Source: Bacillota bacterium (lineage in GTDB: Bacteria; Bacillota; Clostridia; Christensenellales; SZUA-584). From it: a DNA stretch of 63,353 bases. The notes below the pieces were generated by a model, which saw only the letters and a list, made by a program, of their open reading frames with translations, did no database searches and was not told the origin of the DNA. A program made the translations under genes and the position numbers. Of this stretch, positions 8,548-17,446 are shown piece after piece. Numbering within the stretch: position 1 is the stretch's first letter; the number at the start of each line of letters is the position of its first letter. Where the stretch lies: contig JAEZKQ010000007.1 in NCBI GenBank assembly GCA_023436115.1, forward strand, positions 1 to 63,353, given 5' to 3'.

Positions 8548-10386
8548 ATGGATTTTCCGCTTGTTGTCATGGGGATCACTATTATCATACTTGTTTGCAT
8601 GTCTGGTTATATTCTTGCACTAAGAAATAAGAAAGTATTGCATTATATCTTTCTGACAGTAGTCATTGAAGTGCTTGTGTGGAGTGTGGCAGTTGTTTTT
8701 CGAGGATTATCGGGGAATGATTTGAGCTCAGTTATAGTCTGGGAAAACATCACGTACATTGGTATTTCAATGGCACCAGTAAGTATCATAATGCTTGGAA
8801 AAGCTTATTCAAAGCCAGATAAGCCATTATCTTGGAAATTTCTTTTGCTGTTTATCGTGCCTGTTATTACTCAGGTTATGGCTTGGACAACAGATGTACA
8901 TGGCTGGTTTTATCAAGAGTACGGAGTTGGCAACGAGCCTAATACGCCCGGTTTGTACTTTTTTATCCATGCCGCATATTCTTATATATGCTTGCTTATA
9001 GGGTTTATCGCGCTGAGCTATTTCGCAATCAGGAATTCCGGTGTCGCGACAAGCCAAGCGTTTCTGATTGTAATCGGCAGCGTTGTTCCCACCGTTGTCA
9101 ATATCTTCTTTACGTTTAATTTGTTCGGATTTAATGTGTATTCCACGCCTATTGCATTTACGTTTACGCTGGCTATGTATCTTCTTGCGATGTTTCGGTT
9201 TAACCTGCTAAAGGTTGCGCCTATCGCGTTGCAAACAGTCATTAACCGCATTTCAGACTGTTTCGTCGTGGTAGACAATAACCTAAATATTATTGATTAT
9301 AACAAGCCATTTTCCGATAATTTCAATTATATTTCCGGCTTGCATAAAGGCGATAATTTTAATAGAATAATAGACAATTGGAATTGCCGCAATCTAGCGC
9401 CGGATTCATTCCGTGATCTTATTAAAGACGCGGGAGAATCCAACATGACGCTGGTAAAAGACATTGAAATTGATATTCATGATTCACAGCAATATTTCAC
9501 AGTCGAATTCACACCCATTATTCAGCGCGGTGCCTGCGTTGCCGTTATATTACTGTTTAAGAATATTACACAGCATGTAAAGGACGTTGAAAAGATCAAA
9601 GAGAATCAGGCGATTTTGCTTGAAAGAGAGCGGCTGGCCTCATTGGGACAGCTTATCGGCGGCATCGCTCATAATTTGAAAACACCCATCATGTCTGTTG
9701 CGGGAGGAATTGAACAGCTTCATTTTTTGGCCGATGAGTATGCGGCTTCGATTGACGACAGTCAAGTGACACGGGAAGACCATTTGGAAATTGCAGACGA
9801 AATGCAGCAGTGGCTTTCGAAGATGAAGACTCATCTGGGGTATATGTCTGATATTATATCAACGGTTAAGGATCAGGCGACTCAGTTTAACATTAGGGAC
9901 GAATCATGGTTTACGCTGGATGAGATGCTAAAGCGTGTGGGCATATTGATGCAGCATGAATTTGTTAAACATAATTGCATATACAAGCAGGATATTCATG
10001 TCGATTTGAAACAAAAAATTGACGGAGATATCAATAGCTTGGTACAAATACTCGATAATATTATTGTAAACGCTATTCAGTCTTATGGCGGTAGCGGGGG
10101 GGAGATTGTGTTGAGAGCAGAGAGAAAAGGTCGTTCGCTTCTGCTGTCTGTCACCGACTTTGGAAAAGGCATCGACGAGAAAATCAAGGACAGACTGTTT
10201 AAGGAAATGATTACGACAAAAGGAAAACACGGTACCGGCCTGGGGCTCTACATGTCCTACAGCACCATAAAGGGGGTGTTTAGAGGACACATGTGGTTTG
10301 AGTCCGCCGCAAAGTCAGGTACCAGCTTTTATATTCAGCTTCCCCTGCCTGAAGAGCAGACATTGGGAGGCGAGCAGTATGCGTAG
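8548..10386 (+). CDS. 7TM sensor histidine kinase with PAS domain
   Basis: A 612-residue membrane kinase. Residues 1-225 form about seven hydrophobic helices, the HisKA_7TM-type sensing module. A PAS-like domain follows (about 230-340, starting near SDCFVVVDNNLNIIDYN). The phosphoacceptor helix has GGIAHNLKTP with His375, and the ATPase carries an N box (LDNIIVNAIQ), DFGKGI and GTGLGL. All catalytic elements are present. It begins 1 bp after the NRPS stop codon and overlaps the response regulator by 8 bp, so the three proteins are almost certainly made from one message. The first 600 bp are AT-rich (near 30 % in places), partly because of the TM codons. The signal is unknown. A ligand made by, or related to, the NRPS product is an attractive but unproven guess. 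Confidence 0.92.
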   Translation: MDFPLVVMGITIIILVCMSGYILALRNKKVLHYIFLTVVIEVLVWSVAVVFRGLSGNDLSSVIVWENITYIGISMAPVSIIMLGKAYSKPDKPLSWKFLLLFIVPVITQVMAWTTDVHGWFYQEYGVGNEPNTPGLYFFIHAAYSYICLLIGFIALSYFAIRNSGVATSQAFLIVIGSVVPTVVNIFFTFNLFGFNVYSTPIAFTFTLAMYLLAMFRFNLLKVAPIALQTVINRISDCFVVVDNNLNIIDYNKPFSDNFNYISGLHKGDNFNRIIDNWNCRNLAPDSFRDLIKDAGESNMTLVKDIEIDIHDSQQYFTVEFTPIIQRGACVAVILLFKNITQHVKDVEKIKENQAILLERERLASLGQLIGGIAHNLKTPIMSVAGGIEQLHFLADEYAASIDDSQVTREDHLEIADEMQQWLSKMKTHLGYMSDIISTVKDQATQFNIRDESWFTLDEMLKRVGILMQHEFVKHNCIYKQDIHVDLKQKIDGDINSLVQILDNIIVNAIQSYGGSGGEIVLRAERKGRSLLLSVTDFGKGIDEKIKDRLFKEMITTKGKHGTGLGLYMSYSTIKGVFRGHMWFESAAKSGTSFYIQLPLPEEQTLGGEQYA

Positions 10387-11911
10387 GTCCAGGCAGATCG
10401 TCCTGTCTAAAGAATACAGGATCATGATCATTGATGACGAGCAGGGTATCCTCGATAGTATTCAAGCGCTTCTTAACCGTAACGGTTACTGGTGCATCGG
10501 TTTTACCGACCCGCTGGCCGGTCTTGAAGAACTGCACAAAGGTCATTATGATCTTTTAATACTGGATTATTTTATGCAGCCTATACACGGCGAAGCAGTT
10601 GTGGAGCAGATTCGTAAAACAGATACGGAGCTTTATATTCTGCTGCTGACCGGCTATAAGGACCTTGCTCCGCCGATCAGCACCATTAAATCCCTCGATA
10701 TACAGGCTTATTGTGAAAAAAGTGATCGCCTTGACCAGCTTCAGCTGCTTATTGAATCGGGCATTAAGTCTATTTCACAGATGCGCACGATACAAAAATT
10801 CCGCGATGGGCTGCAAAGCATATTGGGGTCTGTGCCGAAGATATATCAGCTTCAGCCTATAGGAAACATACTTGAGGAGATACTAAAGCAACTGCTGCCT
10901 ATGGTCAACAGTTCCGACGCCTTCATTTTGGTAGATGATATACCCGGAATCGAGCAGTCGCAAAATAAAAACGCTCAAAAAAGCATTTTTAAAGGCCTTG
11001 GCAAGTACAATGTTCAGATCGAAGAGTTCACGGAGCTTTTGGATCATAAATTGATGGAAGCCATCGGCTGTGCGCGAACCAATATGCAGGTTATACAGCA
11101 TCCCGGAGGGGTCATTATTCCTTTGGGAAATGAGACCAACGCAGCGATAGGCGCTTTGTATGTGAGCAGTGTGAATATGGACGAAGGTGTCAAGCTTCTA
11201 GAGATCTATGCAAGGCAGGCGGCATCGTCGATTAACAACGCATTCTTACACTCCCTTGTCAATACAAAGAACGATGAGCTGAACAACACATACGCGCAGC
11301 TAAAAGTGAGATACATGGATACCATTGAGGTGCTGCGGCTTGCGGTTGACGCAAAGGATGAATATACACGCGGTCATTCCGACAGGGTATCCTATTACGC
11401 AACCAAGATCGGTGAGAAGATGTCGCTTCCGCCTGAGGAACTTGAGAAGCTGCGTATTTCGGGTATCTTCCATGATGTTGGGAAAATAGGGACATCAGAC
11501 GACGTGCTGCTTAAAAAACAGACGCTGGATAAAGAGGATTATGAGCAGATCAAGCAGCATCCAATCAAGGGCGCAATGATACTGTCCGCCGTTTCTATGT
11601 TTGCGGATATCGTACCGATCGTGCGGCACCATCACGAGTATTTGGATGGAAACGGATATCCCGACGGGCTCAAAGGAGACCAGATTGAACTGCTTGCGCG
11701 TATCATATCCGTTGCGGACGCGTTTGATGCAATGATGAGCGATCGGCACTACAGAAGACATCTCTCACTGGAAAAGACGAAAAAGCAGCTGATCGACGGA
11801 TCAGGCACTCAGTTTGATCCATATGTGGTTGATGCGCTTCTGGATGCGCTGGAGACCGACCCGGAATTAAAGCAACGGATTGATACGCTGATAAGCGAGT
11901 TGGCCGGCTGA
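10379..11911 (+). CDS. Response regulator with HD-GYP c-di-GMP phosphodiesterase output
   Basis: A 510-residue effector for the upstream kinase. The N-terminal receiver domain (about 13-135) has the acidic pair Asp19-Asp20, phospho-acceptor Asp63 in LLILDYF, the TG pair in LLLTGY, and the conserved Lys in AYCEKSD. A GAF-like or linker region (about 150-310) follows, then an HD-GYP domain (about 320-505) with HDVGK (His365-Asp366), HHHEYLDGNGYP and a DAFDAMMSDRHYR helix. HD-GYP enzymes hydrolyse cyclic di-GMP, and the metal-binding and GYP residues are all visible, so an active enzyme is expected. The ATG at 10379 is chosen because it overlaps the kinase stop by 8 bp; an upstream extension would lie deep inside the kinase gene. 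There is no DNA-binding domain, so the output is enzymatic and not transcriptional. Confidence 0.93.
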   Translation: MRRSRQIVLSKEYRIMIIDDEQGILDSIQALLNRNGYWCIGFTDPLAGLEELHKGHYDLLILDYFMQPIHGEAVVEQIRKTDTELYILLLTGYKDLAPPISTIKSLDIQAYCEKSDRLDQLQLLIESGIKSISQMRTIQKFRDGLQSILGSVPKIYQLQPIGNILEEILKQLLPMVNSSDAFILVDDIPGIEQSQNKNAQKSIFKGLGKYNVQIEEFTELLDHKLMEAIGCARTNMQVIQHPGGVIIPLGNETNAAIGALYVSSVNMDEGVKLLEIYARQAASSINNAFLHSLVNTKNDELNNTYAQLKVRYMDTIEVLRLAVDAKDEYTRGHSDRVSYYATKIGEKMSLPPEELEKLRISGIFHDVGKIGTSDDVLLKKQTLDKEDYEQIKQHPIKGAMILSAVSMFADIVPIVRHHHEYLDGNGYPDGLKGDQIELLARIISVADAFDAMMSDRHYRRHLSLEKTKKQLIDGSGTQFDPYVVDALLDALETDPELKQRIDTLISELAG

Positions 11912-11938
11912 TTTAATTCTTAACGATAGAATAAGATG

Positions 11939-11970
11939 GCCCTTTGAAACGTGTGGTTCAAGGGCTTTTC
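11939..11970 (+). terminator. Intrinsic terminator of the NRPS-kinase-HD-GYP operon
   Basis: GCCCTTTGAA at 11939-11948 pairs with TTCAAGGGC at 11957-11965 (one bulged T) and is followed by TTTT. It lies 28 bp after the HD-GYP stop codon and marks the end of the cassette. Confidence 0.85.
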
Positions 11971-12020
11971 ATTCCCTTCTTCTAGGCGCGCATTTAAGCG
12001 CATACAATGAAGCGGGAGTG

Positions 12021-12554
12021 ATGAGTATGGATTGCGGCTTCGATTGTGATTTGTTCAGACATTATCGGGTAGATTTGCCTTACCCCGCGGTTGCCGCTCA
12101 AAAAGTCAATGATGCGTATGCGAAGATTATATCAGATGCTTATGCGGGAAAAGGCTCGGAAACAACGTCAATTGTACAATACGTATCGCATCGTTACTTC
12201 ACGCAGGACTACCCGGAGATATTTACAGCTTATAAGTATATTGCGTTTGTGGAGATGACGCACTTTGAATTGCTTGGTGATCTGATTAAAAATCTCGGAA
12301 GCAACCCCAAGCTTTATTCTTATGAGTCCGGCTGCTACTGGAACGGGCAATATGCGGCATATAAATGGGAAATGAAATCTATTCTTGAGACGGATATAGA
12401 AGGAGAGAAGGCGGCCATTTCCCATTATAACAGAATTATCCGCTGGATACCGGATAAGAACATTCAGGCCCTTATGCGCCGGATCATACTTGATGAAGAA
12501 AGGCATATAGAGATTTTGACTGGACTTTATAACCAGATAAACAGCATGAGATAA
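12021..12554 (+). CDS. Ferritin-like di-iron/manganese protein
   Basis: About 177 residues, almost all helical, with carboxylate and E-x-x-H elements of the ferritin-like four-helix bundle: VEMTHFELLG near the middle, IEGEKAAISHYNRII and DEERHIEIL towards the C-terminus. Clostridial proteins of this kind (rubrerythrin or manganese-catalase relatives) typically handle peroxide or iron, and some occur in spore coats. The sequence does not decide which metal or reaction applies. Starts are clustered: GTG at 12018, ATG at 12021 and ATG at 12027, with GGGAG at 12014-12018 favouring the last two. The N-terminus has two Cys residues (DCGFDCD) of unknown role. The gene is monocistronic between terminators at 11.94 and 12.60 kb. 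Confidence 0.8.
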   Translation: MSMDCGFDCDLFRHYRVDLPYPAVAAQKVNDAYAKIISDAYAGKGSETTSIVQYVSHRYFTQDYPEIFTAYKYIAFVEMTHFELLGDLIKNLGSNPKLYSYESGCYWNGQYAAYKWEMKSILETDIEGEKAAISHYNRIIRWIPDKNIQALMRRIILDEERHIEILTGLYNQINSMR

Positions 12555-12598
12555 AGCACAAATCCACCTAATACTTGCAGAAAACAAATGCAAACAAT

Positions 12599-12620
12599 AA
12601 AGCGCCCGGCTGGGCGCTTT
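12599..12620. terminator. Bidirectional terminator between convergent genes
   Basis: AAAGCGCCC at 12599-12607 and GGGCGCTTT at 12612-12620 form a perfect 9-bp stem with a 4-nt loop. A and T tracts on either side let it serve both the ferritin-like gene (plus) and the lipoprotein gene (minus). Confidence 0.88.
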
Positions 12621-12634
12621 ATTGACTGACGTGT

Positions 12635-13873
12635 TTAATACTTATCGGGGAACATTTTAAGCGTGCCGTCCGCCAATGCGGCATCGATCCACCCATTGGA
12701 GACGTTGTACCACTCGGTCTCCTTATTTGACGCGATCATGGATGCGGTCATTTTTTCTTTAACATCTTCGAATGGTATCTCACCCGCAAGCGGCTTGACG
12801 CACTGAATGATATAAGCGCCGTCGTAGGTGATGACAGGCTCGGAATATTGGCTTTCATTGGTAAGCTTAGCCATCGCGTCAAGATAGCCCGGGATATCGA
12901 CATTGGAATAGGGCCCTCTCACGATCCCTTCAGATTTGTAGGGCTCAATGATAAACGCGGTGTCTTCGTTATATTCATCCATGAGCGCTGAAAAATCTTC
13001 GCCGGCTTCTAAACGCGTTTTGATATCATCCAGCTTGCTCTGAATCGTTGGCAACGCTTTCGCAATGATGCTGTCATATTCCGTGGTATCGTCTTTACCG
13101 TAAGCTGCGGTTGCTGCACTGCGGGTTTCGGCATCAAAACGAATCAGTATATGGCGTACCTTCATGTAACCTTCAGGATAATATAACGCCTGACCGCTAA
13201 AAGACAGTTGAGTTTCGATCATTTTCGGGTCAATGCTGATGTTACTTTTCTGGATATTCAGACTGCTGTCATATGAGTCTTTAACCTCTTGATCGGTCAC
13301 GGTAATATCCTTTGTATAATGATCCCAGACTTTATCGAATATAAATTCCTTTTCCATCTGCTCACGGCAGGTATCAGCCTTATAGCCGATCATATTATAA
13401 TAAGCTTCGAGCTGACGCTGATACTCTTCGTCGTAGTTGAGTGAACTGTCATTATCAACGGCCATTTGCACATAAAACTCCACATTGGATTCAACCGAGG
13501 TTTTCAAGGTGCTATAATTTTCGTCGATTAACGCAACTTCCTCGTCTGTAAGCTTATCAAGGCCTAACTCCGCGGCTTTTTCCAGCGCAATCTGCATGGC
13601 GGCCATTTCCTTTATGATGCTCTCGCGAAATGAATCCCATGTAGACGTGTCATTTCTTTCGGACAGGTCTGCAATCGTCATACCCTGCTGGGCGAGGTCT
13701 GCATTCATTTTAAGTGTCACAGCTTCCTTGTTGATATCAATATCTTTGTATTCGATAAGAATTTTGGCGTTATCAAGAGCAGCCGCTTTTTCTTCATCAA
13801 CAGTGATCAGGCGGCAGCCGCCTGAAAGAGTGAGCAATGCGCCTAAGGCCAGCGCAATGATTCTTTTTTTCAT
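12635..13873 (-). CDS. Lipoprotein with parvulin-type peptidyl-prolyl isomerase domain (PrsA/SurA-like)
   Basis: A 412-residue secreted lipoprotein. The N-terminus is MKKR plus a hydrophobic stretch and the lipobox LSGGC, so it should be lipidated on Cys20 and anchored on the outer face of the membrane. A helical N-terminal half (SurA_N-like, rich in Glu and Lys) precedes a rotamase region opening with KVRHILIRF, the start of the PpiC fold, and closing with SQYSEPVITYDGAYIIQCVK. Such proteins help exported proteins fold. The PPIase region carries an inserted helical stretch (about residues 255-290), so activity is less certain than the chaperone role. The ATG start has AAGGAG 7 bp upstream. 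It diverges from the E1 alpha gene. Confidence 0.82.
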   Translation of the reverse strand: MKKRIIALALGALLTLSGGCRLITVDEEKAAALDNAKILIEYKDIDINKEAVTLKMNADLAQQGMTIADLSERNDTSTWDSFRESIIKEMAAMQIALEKAAELGLDKLTDEEVALIDENYSTLKTSVESNVEFYVQMAVDNDSSLNYDEEYQRQLEAYYNMIGYKADTCREQMEKEFIFDKVWDHYTKDITVTDQEVKDSYDSSLNIQKSNISIDPKMIETQLSFSGQALYYPEGYMKVRHILIRFDAETRSAATAAYGKDDTTEYDSIIAKALPTIQSKLDDIKTRLEAGEDFSALMDEYNEDTAFIIEPYKSEGIVRGPYSNVDIPGYLDAMAKLTNESQYSEPVITYDGAYIIQCVKPLAGEIPFEDVKEKMTASMIASNKETEWYNVSNGWIDAALADGTLKMFPDKY

Positions 13874-14004
13874 CGAAGTCTCCTTAGCTTATTTGTGATT
13901 GAAAAAATCCATTTGCATGGCAGTCTAGCAAATATTAAAATTTTAACACTGATACGATTAAACGTCAACGTTGTAACAAAAGGATGAAATAAAACAAGAA
14001 AAGA

Positions 14005-14033
14005 CTGACAGAGGATAAGTATTATGATAAAAT
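14005..14033 (+). promoter_or_regulatory. Probable promoter of the E1 alpha/beta pair
   Basis: CTGACA at 14005-14010 and TAAAAT at 14028-14033 are separated by 17 bp, giving a short leader before the E1 alpha start. It lies in the 190-bp gap between divergent genes. Confidence 0.5.
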
Positions 14034-14098
14034 GTTATTGATAAACAACAAAACTGACAGCAAGAATGCGATATGATATTGAACCTGAAAGGATTTAT

Positions 14099-15049
14099 AT
14101 GCACGCAGCGAAAGCAAAAGAGATATATGAGAAGATGCTGCTTACGCGATATTTTGAAGAAAAGATCGCGCAGCTATTTTCTATGGGTGTGATGCACGGC
14201 ACCACACACCTTTATGTGGGAGAAGAAGCGGTGTCCGCGGGCGTTTGCGGAGCGCTGCTGCCGCAAGATGTGATTGCGAGCACGCACCGCGGGCATGGGC
14301 ACTGCATTGCCAAAGGAATGGATATAGGCGGCATGATGGCGGAGATGCTGGGCAAAGCCTCCGGCAGCTGCAAGGGCAAAGGCGGGTCTATGCATATCGC
14401 CGACCTCGACATCGGAAATTTAGGATCTAACGGTATTGTGGGCGGTGGCATACCGCTCGCGGTTGGGGCGGCTCTCGCCACGCAGATGCAGGAGATTGAC
14501 CGCATTGTGGTTTGTTTTTTTGGTGACGGTGCCACCAACCAAGGCACTTTTCACGAGTCTTTAAATCTGGCGTCCGTTTGGAAGCTGCCGGTGCTGTTCG
14601 TCTGTGAAGATAATAAGTACGGCCTGTCGATGAGCCGCAGCCGTGCGATCAACATTGAAGATCTAACATTGCGTGCGCAAAGCTACGGTATGAAAGCCGC
14701 GTATGTTGACGGCAACGATGCCGTGAAGGTCTACAGCGAAGCGGTCAAAGCGCGTGACTATGTGAAGAATCATGGCCCAATGCTGCTTGTGTGTGATACC
14801 TACCGCACCGTAGGACATTCCAAGAGCGACCATAATGTTTATAGAACGCAAGAAGAAATCGATCAATGGAAACTGAAGGATCCGATACCGCTCATGAAGG
14901 ATTATTTAATAACGCGCGGCTTTTTTGCTGCTGCTGAGGTACAAGACATGGATACAAAAGCGCGGCAGGAGATCGACAGCGCGCTGGCTTATGCCCAAAA
15001 CTGTCCATACCCGTCTCCAGAGACTGTGCTGGAAGACGTTTACGCGTAA
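14099..15049 (+). CDS. Thiamine-diphosphate 2-oxoacid/acetoin dehydrogenase E1, alpha subunit
   Basis: A 316-residue E1 alpha of the PdhA/AcoA family. The ThDP-binding signature GDGATNQGTFHESLN is complete, and HRGHGHCIAKG and KGKGGSMH are the usual family motifs. With the beta subunit it would decarboxylate a 2-oxoacid, or cleave acetoin, and pass the acyl group to a lipoyl-E2. The substrate cannot be told from sequence by eye; the short form and SMHIAD resemble acetoin-type enzymes. ATG 14099 is preferred over ATG 14066 because AAAGGA lies 5 bp before it, while the earlier codon lacks a binding site. E1 beta follows after 10 bp. No E2 or E3 gene is nearby. Confidence 0.88.
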   Translation: MHAAKAKEIYEKMLLTRYFEEKIAQLFSMGVMHGTTHLYVGEEAVSAGVCGALLPQDVIASTHRGHGHCIAKGMDIGGMMAEMLGKASGSCKGKGGSMHIADLDIGNLGSNGIVGGGIPLAVGAALATQMQEIDRIVVCFFGDGATNQGTFHESLNLASVWKLPVLFVCEDNKYGLSMSRSRAINIEDLTLRAQSYGMKAAYVDGNDAVKVYSEAVKARDYVKNHGPMLLVCDTYRTVGHSKSDHNVYRTQEEIDQWKLKDPIPLMKDYLITRGFFAAAEVQDMDTKARQEIDSALAYAQNCPYPSPETVLEDVYA

Positions 15050-15059
15050 CGGAGGATTC

Positions 15060-16040
15060 ATGAGACAATTAACATATGCACAAGCTCTTAAAGAAGCCAT
15101 GACGCTGGAAATGCGCCGTGATAAAAACGTATTTCTGATGGGTGAAGACGTTGGGGTTTACGGCGGCAGCTTTAACGTTTCCGCGGGCATGATTGACGAG
15201 TTTGGTGAGCAGCGCATCAAGGATACCCCGATTTCTGAGGCTGTGATTGTGGGAGCGGCGACGGGCGCGGCGGTGATGGGCATGCGTCCTATCGCGGAGA
15301 TTATGTTCAGCGACTTTCTGACCATAGCGATGGATCAGCTTGTCAACCAGGCGGCAAAGCTGCGCTACATGTTTGGCGGCAAAGCACGAGTGCCGCTTGT
15401 TGTGAGAACCGCGGCAGGCAGCGGAACAGGCGCGGCTGCACAGCACAGCCAAAGCCCGGAATCGTGGTTTTGCAACGCACCGGGGCTTAAAGTCGTGGTT
15501 CCGTCCACACCCGCAGACGCAAAGGGACTGCTCATTTCGGCCATACGCGATGACAACCCCGTGCTGTTCTTGGAACAAAAGCGACTGTATAAAACTTTGG
15601 GTGATGTGCCCGAAGGCGACTATATCGTACCGCTGGGAAAAGCGGACATCAAACGGGAGGGCCAAGACTTAACGATCGTAACATACGGACGCATGCTGCC
15701 GCTCTGTCTTGAAGCGGCGGCTTTGCTGGAGCAGGAGGGTATCAGCGCAGAGGTTGTCGATCCGCGGACGCTCGTGCCTTTGGATAAAGAAACAATTGTC
15801 GGTTCCGTGAAAAAAACGGGACGCTTGCTGATCGTTCATGAAGCCTGCCAGACAGGCGGCTTTGGAGGAGAAGTGGCGGCAGTGATTGCGGAGAGCGACG
15901 CTTTTCACAGTCTCAAAGCGCCTATTCGGCGTTGCTGCGGCCTTGACGTGCCGATTCCATTTAACGCAGAACTGGAGAAAAGTGCGGTTCCTGGCTTGGA
16001 ACGAATTACCTCTGACGCGGCAGCACTGGTGCGCGGATAA
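15060..16040 (+). CDS. Thiamine-diphosphate 2-oxoacid/acetoin dehydrogenase E1, beta subunit
   Basis: A 326-residue transketolase-like beta subunit. It starts MRQLTYAQALKEAM, with MGEDVGVYGG, DTPISEA and EIMFSDFL, all standard E1 beta landmarks, and ends in the C-terminal transketolase domain (VDPRTLVPLDKETI). The start at 15060 has GGAGG 4 bp upstream and lies 10 bp after the alpha stop, so the two are co-translated. Downstream is a strong terminator, so the operon has only these two subunits. A partner E2/E3 encoded elsewhere is required for the classical reaction. Confidence 0.9.
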   Translation: MRQLTYAQALKEAMTLEMRRDKNVFLMGEDVGVYGGSFNVSAGMIDEFGEQRIKDTPISEAVIVGAATGAAVMGMRPIAEIMFSDFLTIAMDQLVNQAAKLRYMFGGKARVPLVVRTAAGSGTGAAAQHSQSPESWFCNAPGLKVVVPSTPADAKGLLISAIRDDNPVLFLEQKRLYKTLGDVPEGDYIVPLGKADIKREGQDLTIVTYGRMLPLCLEAAALLEQEGISAEVVDPRTLVPLDKETIVGSVKKTGRLLIVHEACQTGGFGGEVAAVIAESDAFHSLKAPIRRCCGLDVPIPFNAELEKSAVPGLERITSDAAALVRG

Positions 16041-16055
16041 CGATACACTCAATGA

Positions 16056-16084
16056 CCTCCCTGTATGCCGGGAGGCTTTTTTAT
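16056..16084 (+). terminator. Intrinsic terminator after E1 beta
   Basis: CCTCCC at 16056-16061 pairs with GGGAGG at 16070-16075, followed by CTTTTTTA. It lies 16 bp after the stop codon. Confidence 0.85.
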
Positions 16085-16334
16085 TATAGTTCTCAAACGG
16101 TAAACTTTTTGGGATAGATAGATGTGCCAACTTTTTAGCTTGGGTTTAAGCGAAAGCGGCGCTTGATAAAGTGGCAGAGAGCATCGATATGAAGTGGGAA
16201 CAACGACGAATCTATAATGATAGAGAGTCTGCTTGCTAATAATTAATTAACCAGTTGCTGTATTCGCATTTTTATAATACAATATCATTGTATGTGATAA
16301 ACTTGTTATGTCATTTGTTTTGGACTTCTTTTTA
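16085..16334. other. Non-coding stretch, no recognised gene
   Basis: About 250 bp with no open frame that looks coding. It contains two CTTTTT-bearing motifs (16110 and 16130 regions) that faintly recall IS3 ends, but no transposase fragment accompanies them. The composition becomes AT-rich around 16220-16300. Its function is unknown. Confidence 0.4.
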
Positions 16335-16376
16335 GCCCCTTTGCAGCCTTATCGGCGGGTGAAGGGGTTTTGTTTT
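16335..16376 (+). terminator. Hairpin with U-tract in the intergenic region
   Basis: CCCCTT at 16336-16341 and AAGGGG at 16362-16367 enclose a 20-nt loop and are followed by TTTTGTTTT. It resembles a second plus-strand terminator, possibly of an unrecognised short transcript in the stretch before it. Confidence 0.5.
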
Positions 16377-16382
16377 ATAAAA

Positions 16383-16416
16383 AAAGGCCGCAGAGTAATT
16401 ATACCCTGCGGCCTTT
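16383..16416 (-). terminator. Intrinsic terminator of the PadR-DUF1700-DUF4097 operon
   Basis: AAAGGCCGCAG at 16383-16393 pairs perfectly with CTGCGGCCTTT at 16406-16416. Read on the minus strand it is followed by TTTT, and it sits 37 bp past the DUF4097 stop. Confidence 0.88.
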
Positions 16417-16453
16417 CTCCGGCTGCTTACGGAAAATAATTGCCGGGAAAGCT

Positions 16454-17446
16454 TTATTCGCTTATTTTCATAACGCGGATATTACCCGATGTGGTGTTTA
16501 AATCCACGTTAGCGCCGCCGCCGTTCACCTTACCCGAGACGTTTTCTCCGATGATCGAATTTGCCATATCGCCGCTGACGGTTAAGTCGAAGTCTGTTTG
16601 TAGGCCGCCCGATGTGGACTCGGCATCCAGATGAAAAGCCGCCTGCGGATTCAGCCGCAGCTCGATATTACCGCTGGTGATGCCGACGCGGATATTGCCG
16701 AGCTGTTTTTGCTCCTGCGTGACAATCGCGTTGCCGGATGTGTTGGTGATCTGGACGTCGCCTGCCGCGTTGGTGACGCGCACCGAGCCGGAAGTGCTGC
16801 CGACGATAACCGAGCCTGTCGTGTTTTTGATGCTGACATCGCCTGATGTACAGCCGGCGTCTATGGAGGCAAAGTTTGCGCTTTGTGTGTCGATGATACC
16901 CGAGGTCACATTGATACGAAGGTTTCTGCCTTCACAATCCGAGATCCTGGCCGCACCGCTGGCGCTCACCACAGACATGTCTTGCAGCTTTAAGCCGCTG
17001 ACGTTGGTATCGGCCGATGCGCCCGATATATCCAGATCGACCATTGCTTCTTCAGGCAGATAAACCTTGAGCGTGACGTTGCCGCTGATTGTCGCGGGGA
17101 ACAACATCTCCGCATCATATTTCACAGTCAGCCTGCCGTTTGACTCAGAGACGCTTAAATATTTGTCCTTGGGCGTTGCCGTGATGATGGTGCCGGTCAG
17201 CTCTGCGCGCGGTTCGCCAGGGGCGATGATGATTTTACCCGATACACAATCGACATTCACGACTTCGATACCGGTCATATCAAGATCAGCACTTTCGTTG
17301 ACGTTGATGCCTTTGCCGCTGACAAGGCCGAAAAGATCGGTTGCTTTTCCGTTTGCGTAATTGGTACCGATAATGATACCTGCTGCGATCAGACAAACCA
17401 GCAGTATGGACGATACGACGAGAATAATAATTTTAGTGGTACTCAT
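16454..17446 (-). CDS. DUF4097 (beta-helix adhesin-like) membrane-anchored protein
   Basis: A 330-residue protein with a single N-terminal TM segment (about 5-27), then a repetitive extracellular domain. The repeats carry the pattern TSGxxxI/V, for example INVTSGIIDTQ, CTSGDVSIKN, STSGSVRVTN and NTSGNAIVTQ, spaced about 20 residues. This is the short-strand beta-solenoid of DUF4097/'putative adhesin' proteins. Family members are linked to cell-envelope stress responses in Firmicutes. The start overlaps the DUF1700 stop by 4 bp, and the gene is last in the PadR operon. No catalytic residues are apparent, and a precise role cannot be given. Confidence 0.85.
   Translation of the reverse strand: MSTTKIIILVVSSILLVCLIAAGIIIGTNYANGKATDLFGLVSGKGINVNESADLDMTGIEVVNVDCVSGKIIIAPGEPRAELTGTIITATPKDKYLSVSESNGRLTVKYDAEMLFPATISGNVTLKVYLPEEAMVDLDISGASADTNVSGLKLQDMSVVSASGAARISDCEGRNLRINVTSGIIDTQSANFASIDAGCTSGDVSIKNTTGSVIVGSTSGSVRVTNAAGDVQITNTSGNAIVTQEQKQLGNIRVGITSGNIELRLNPQAAFHLDAESTSGGLQTDFDLTVSGDMANSIIGENVSGKVNGGGANVDLNTTSGNIRVMKISE

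Noticed and set aside
12021..12554. CotJC-type manganese catalase spore coat protein
   Set aside because: Size and E-x-x-H motifs fit ferritin-like proteins generally, but the CotJC-specific start and context (cotJA/B) are absent.
16100..16150. Degenerate IS3-type ends in the E1 beta downstream region
   Set aside because: Only short CTTTTT-type matches without transposase fragments or paired ends.
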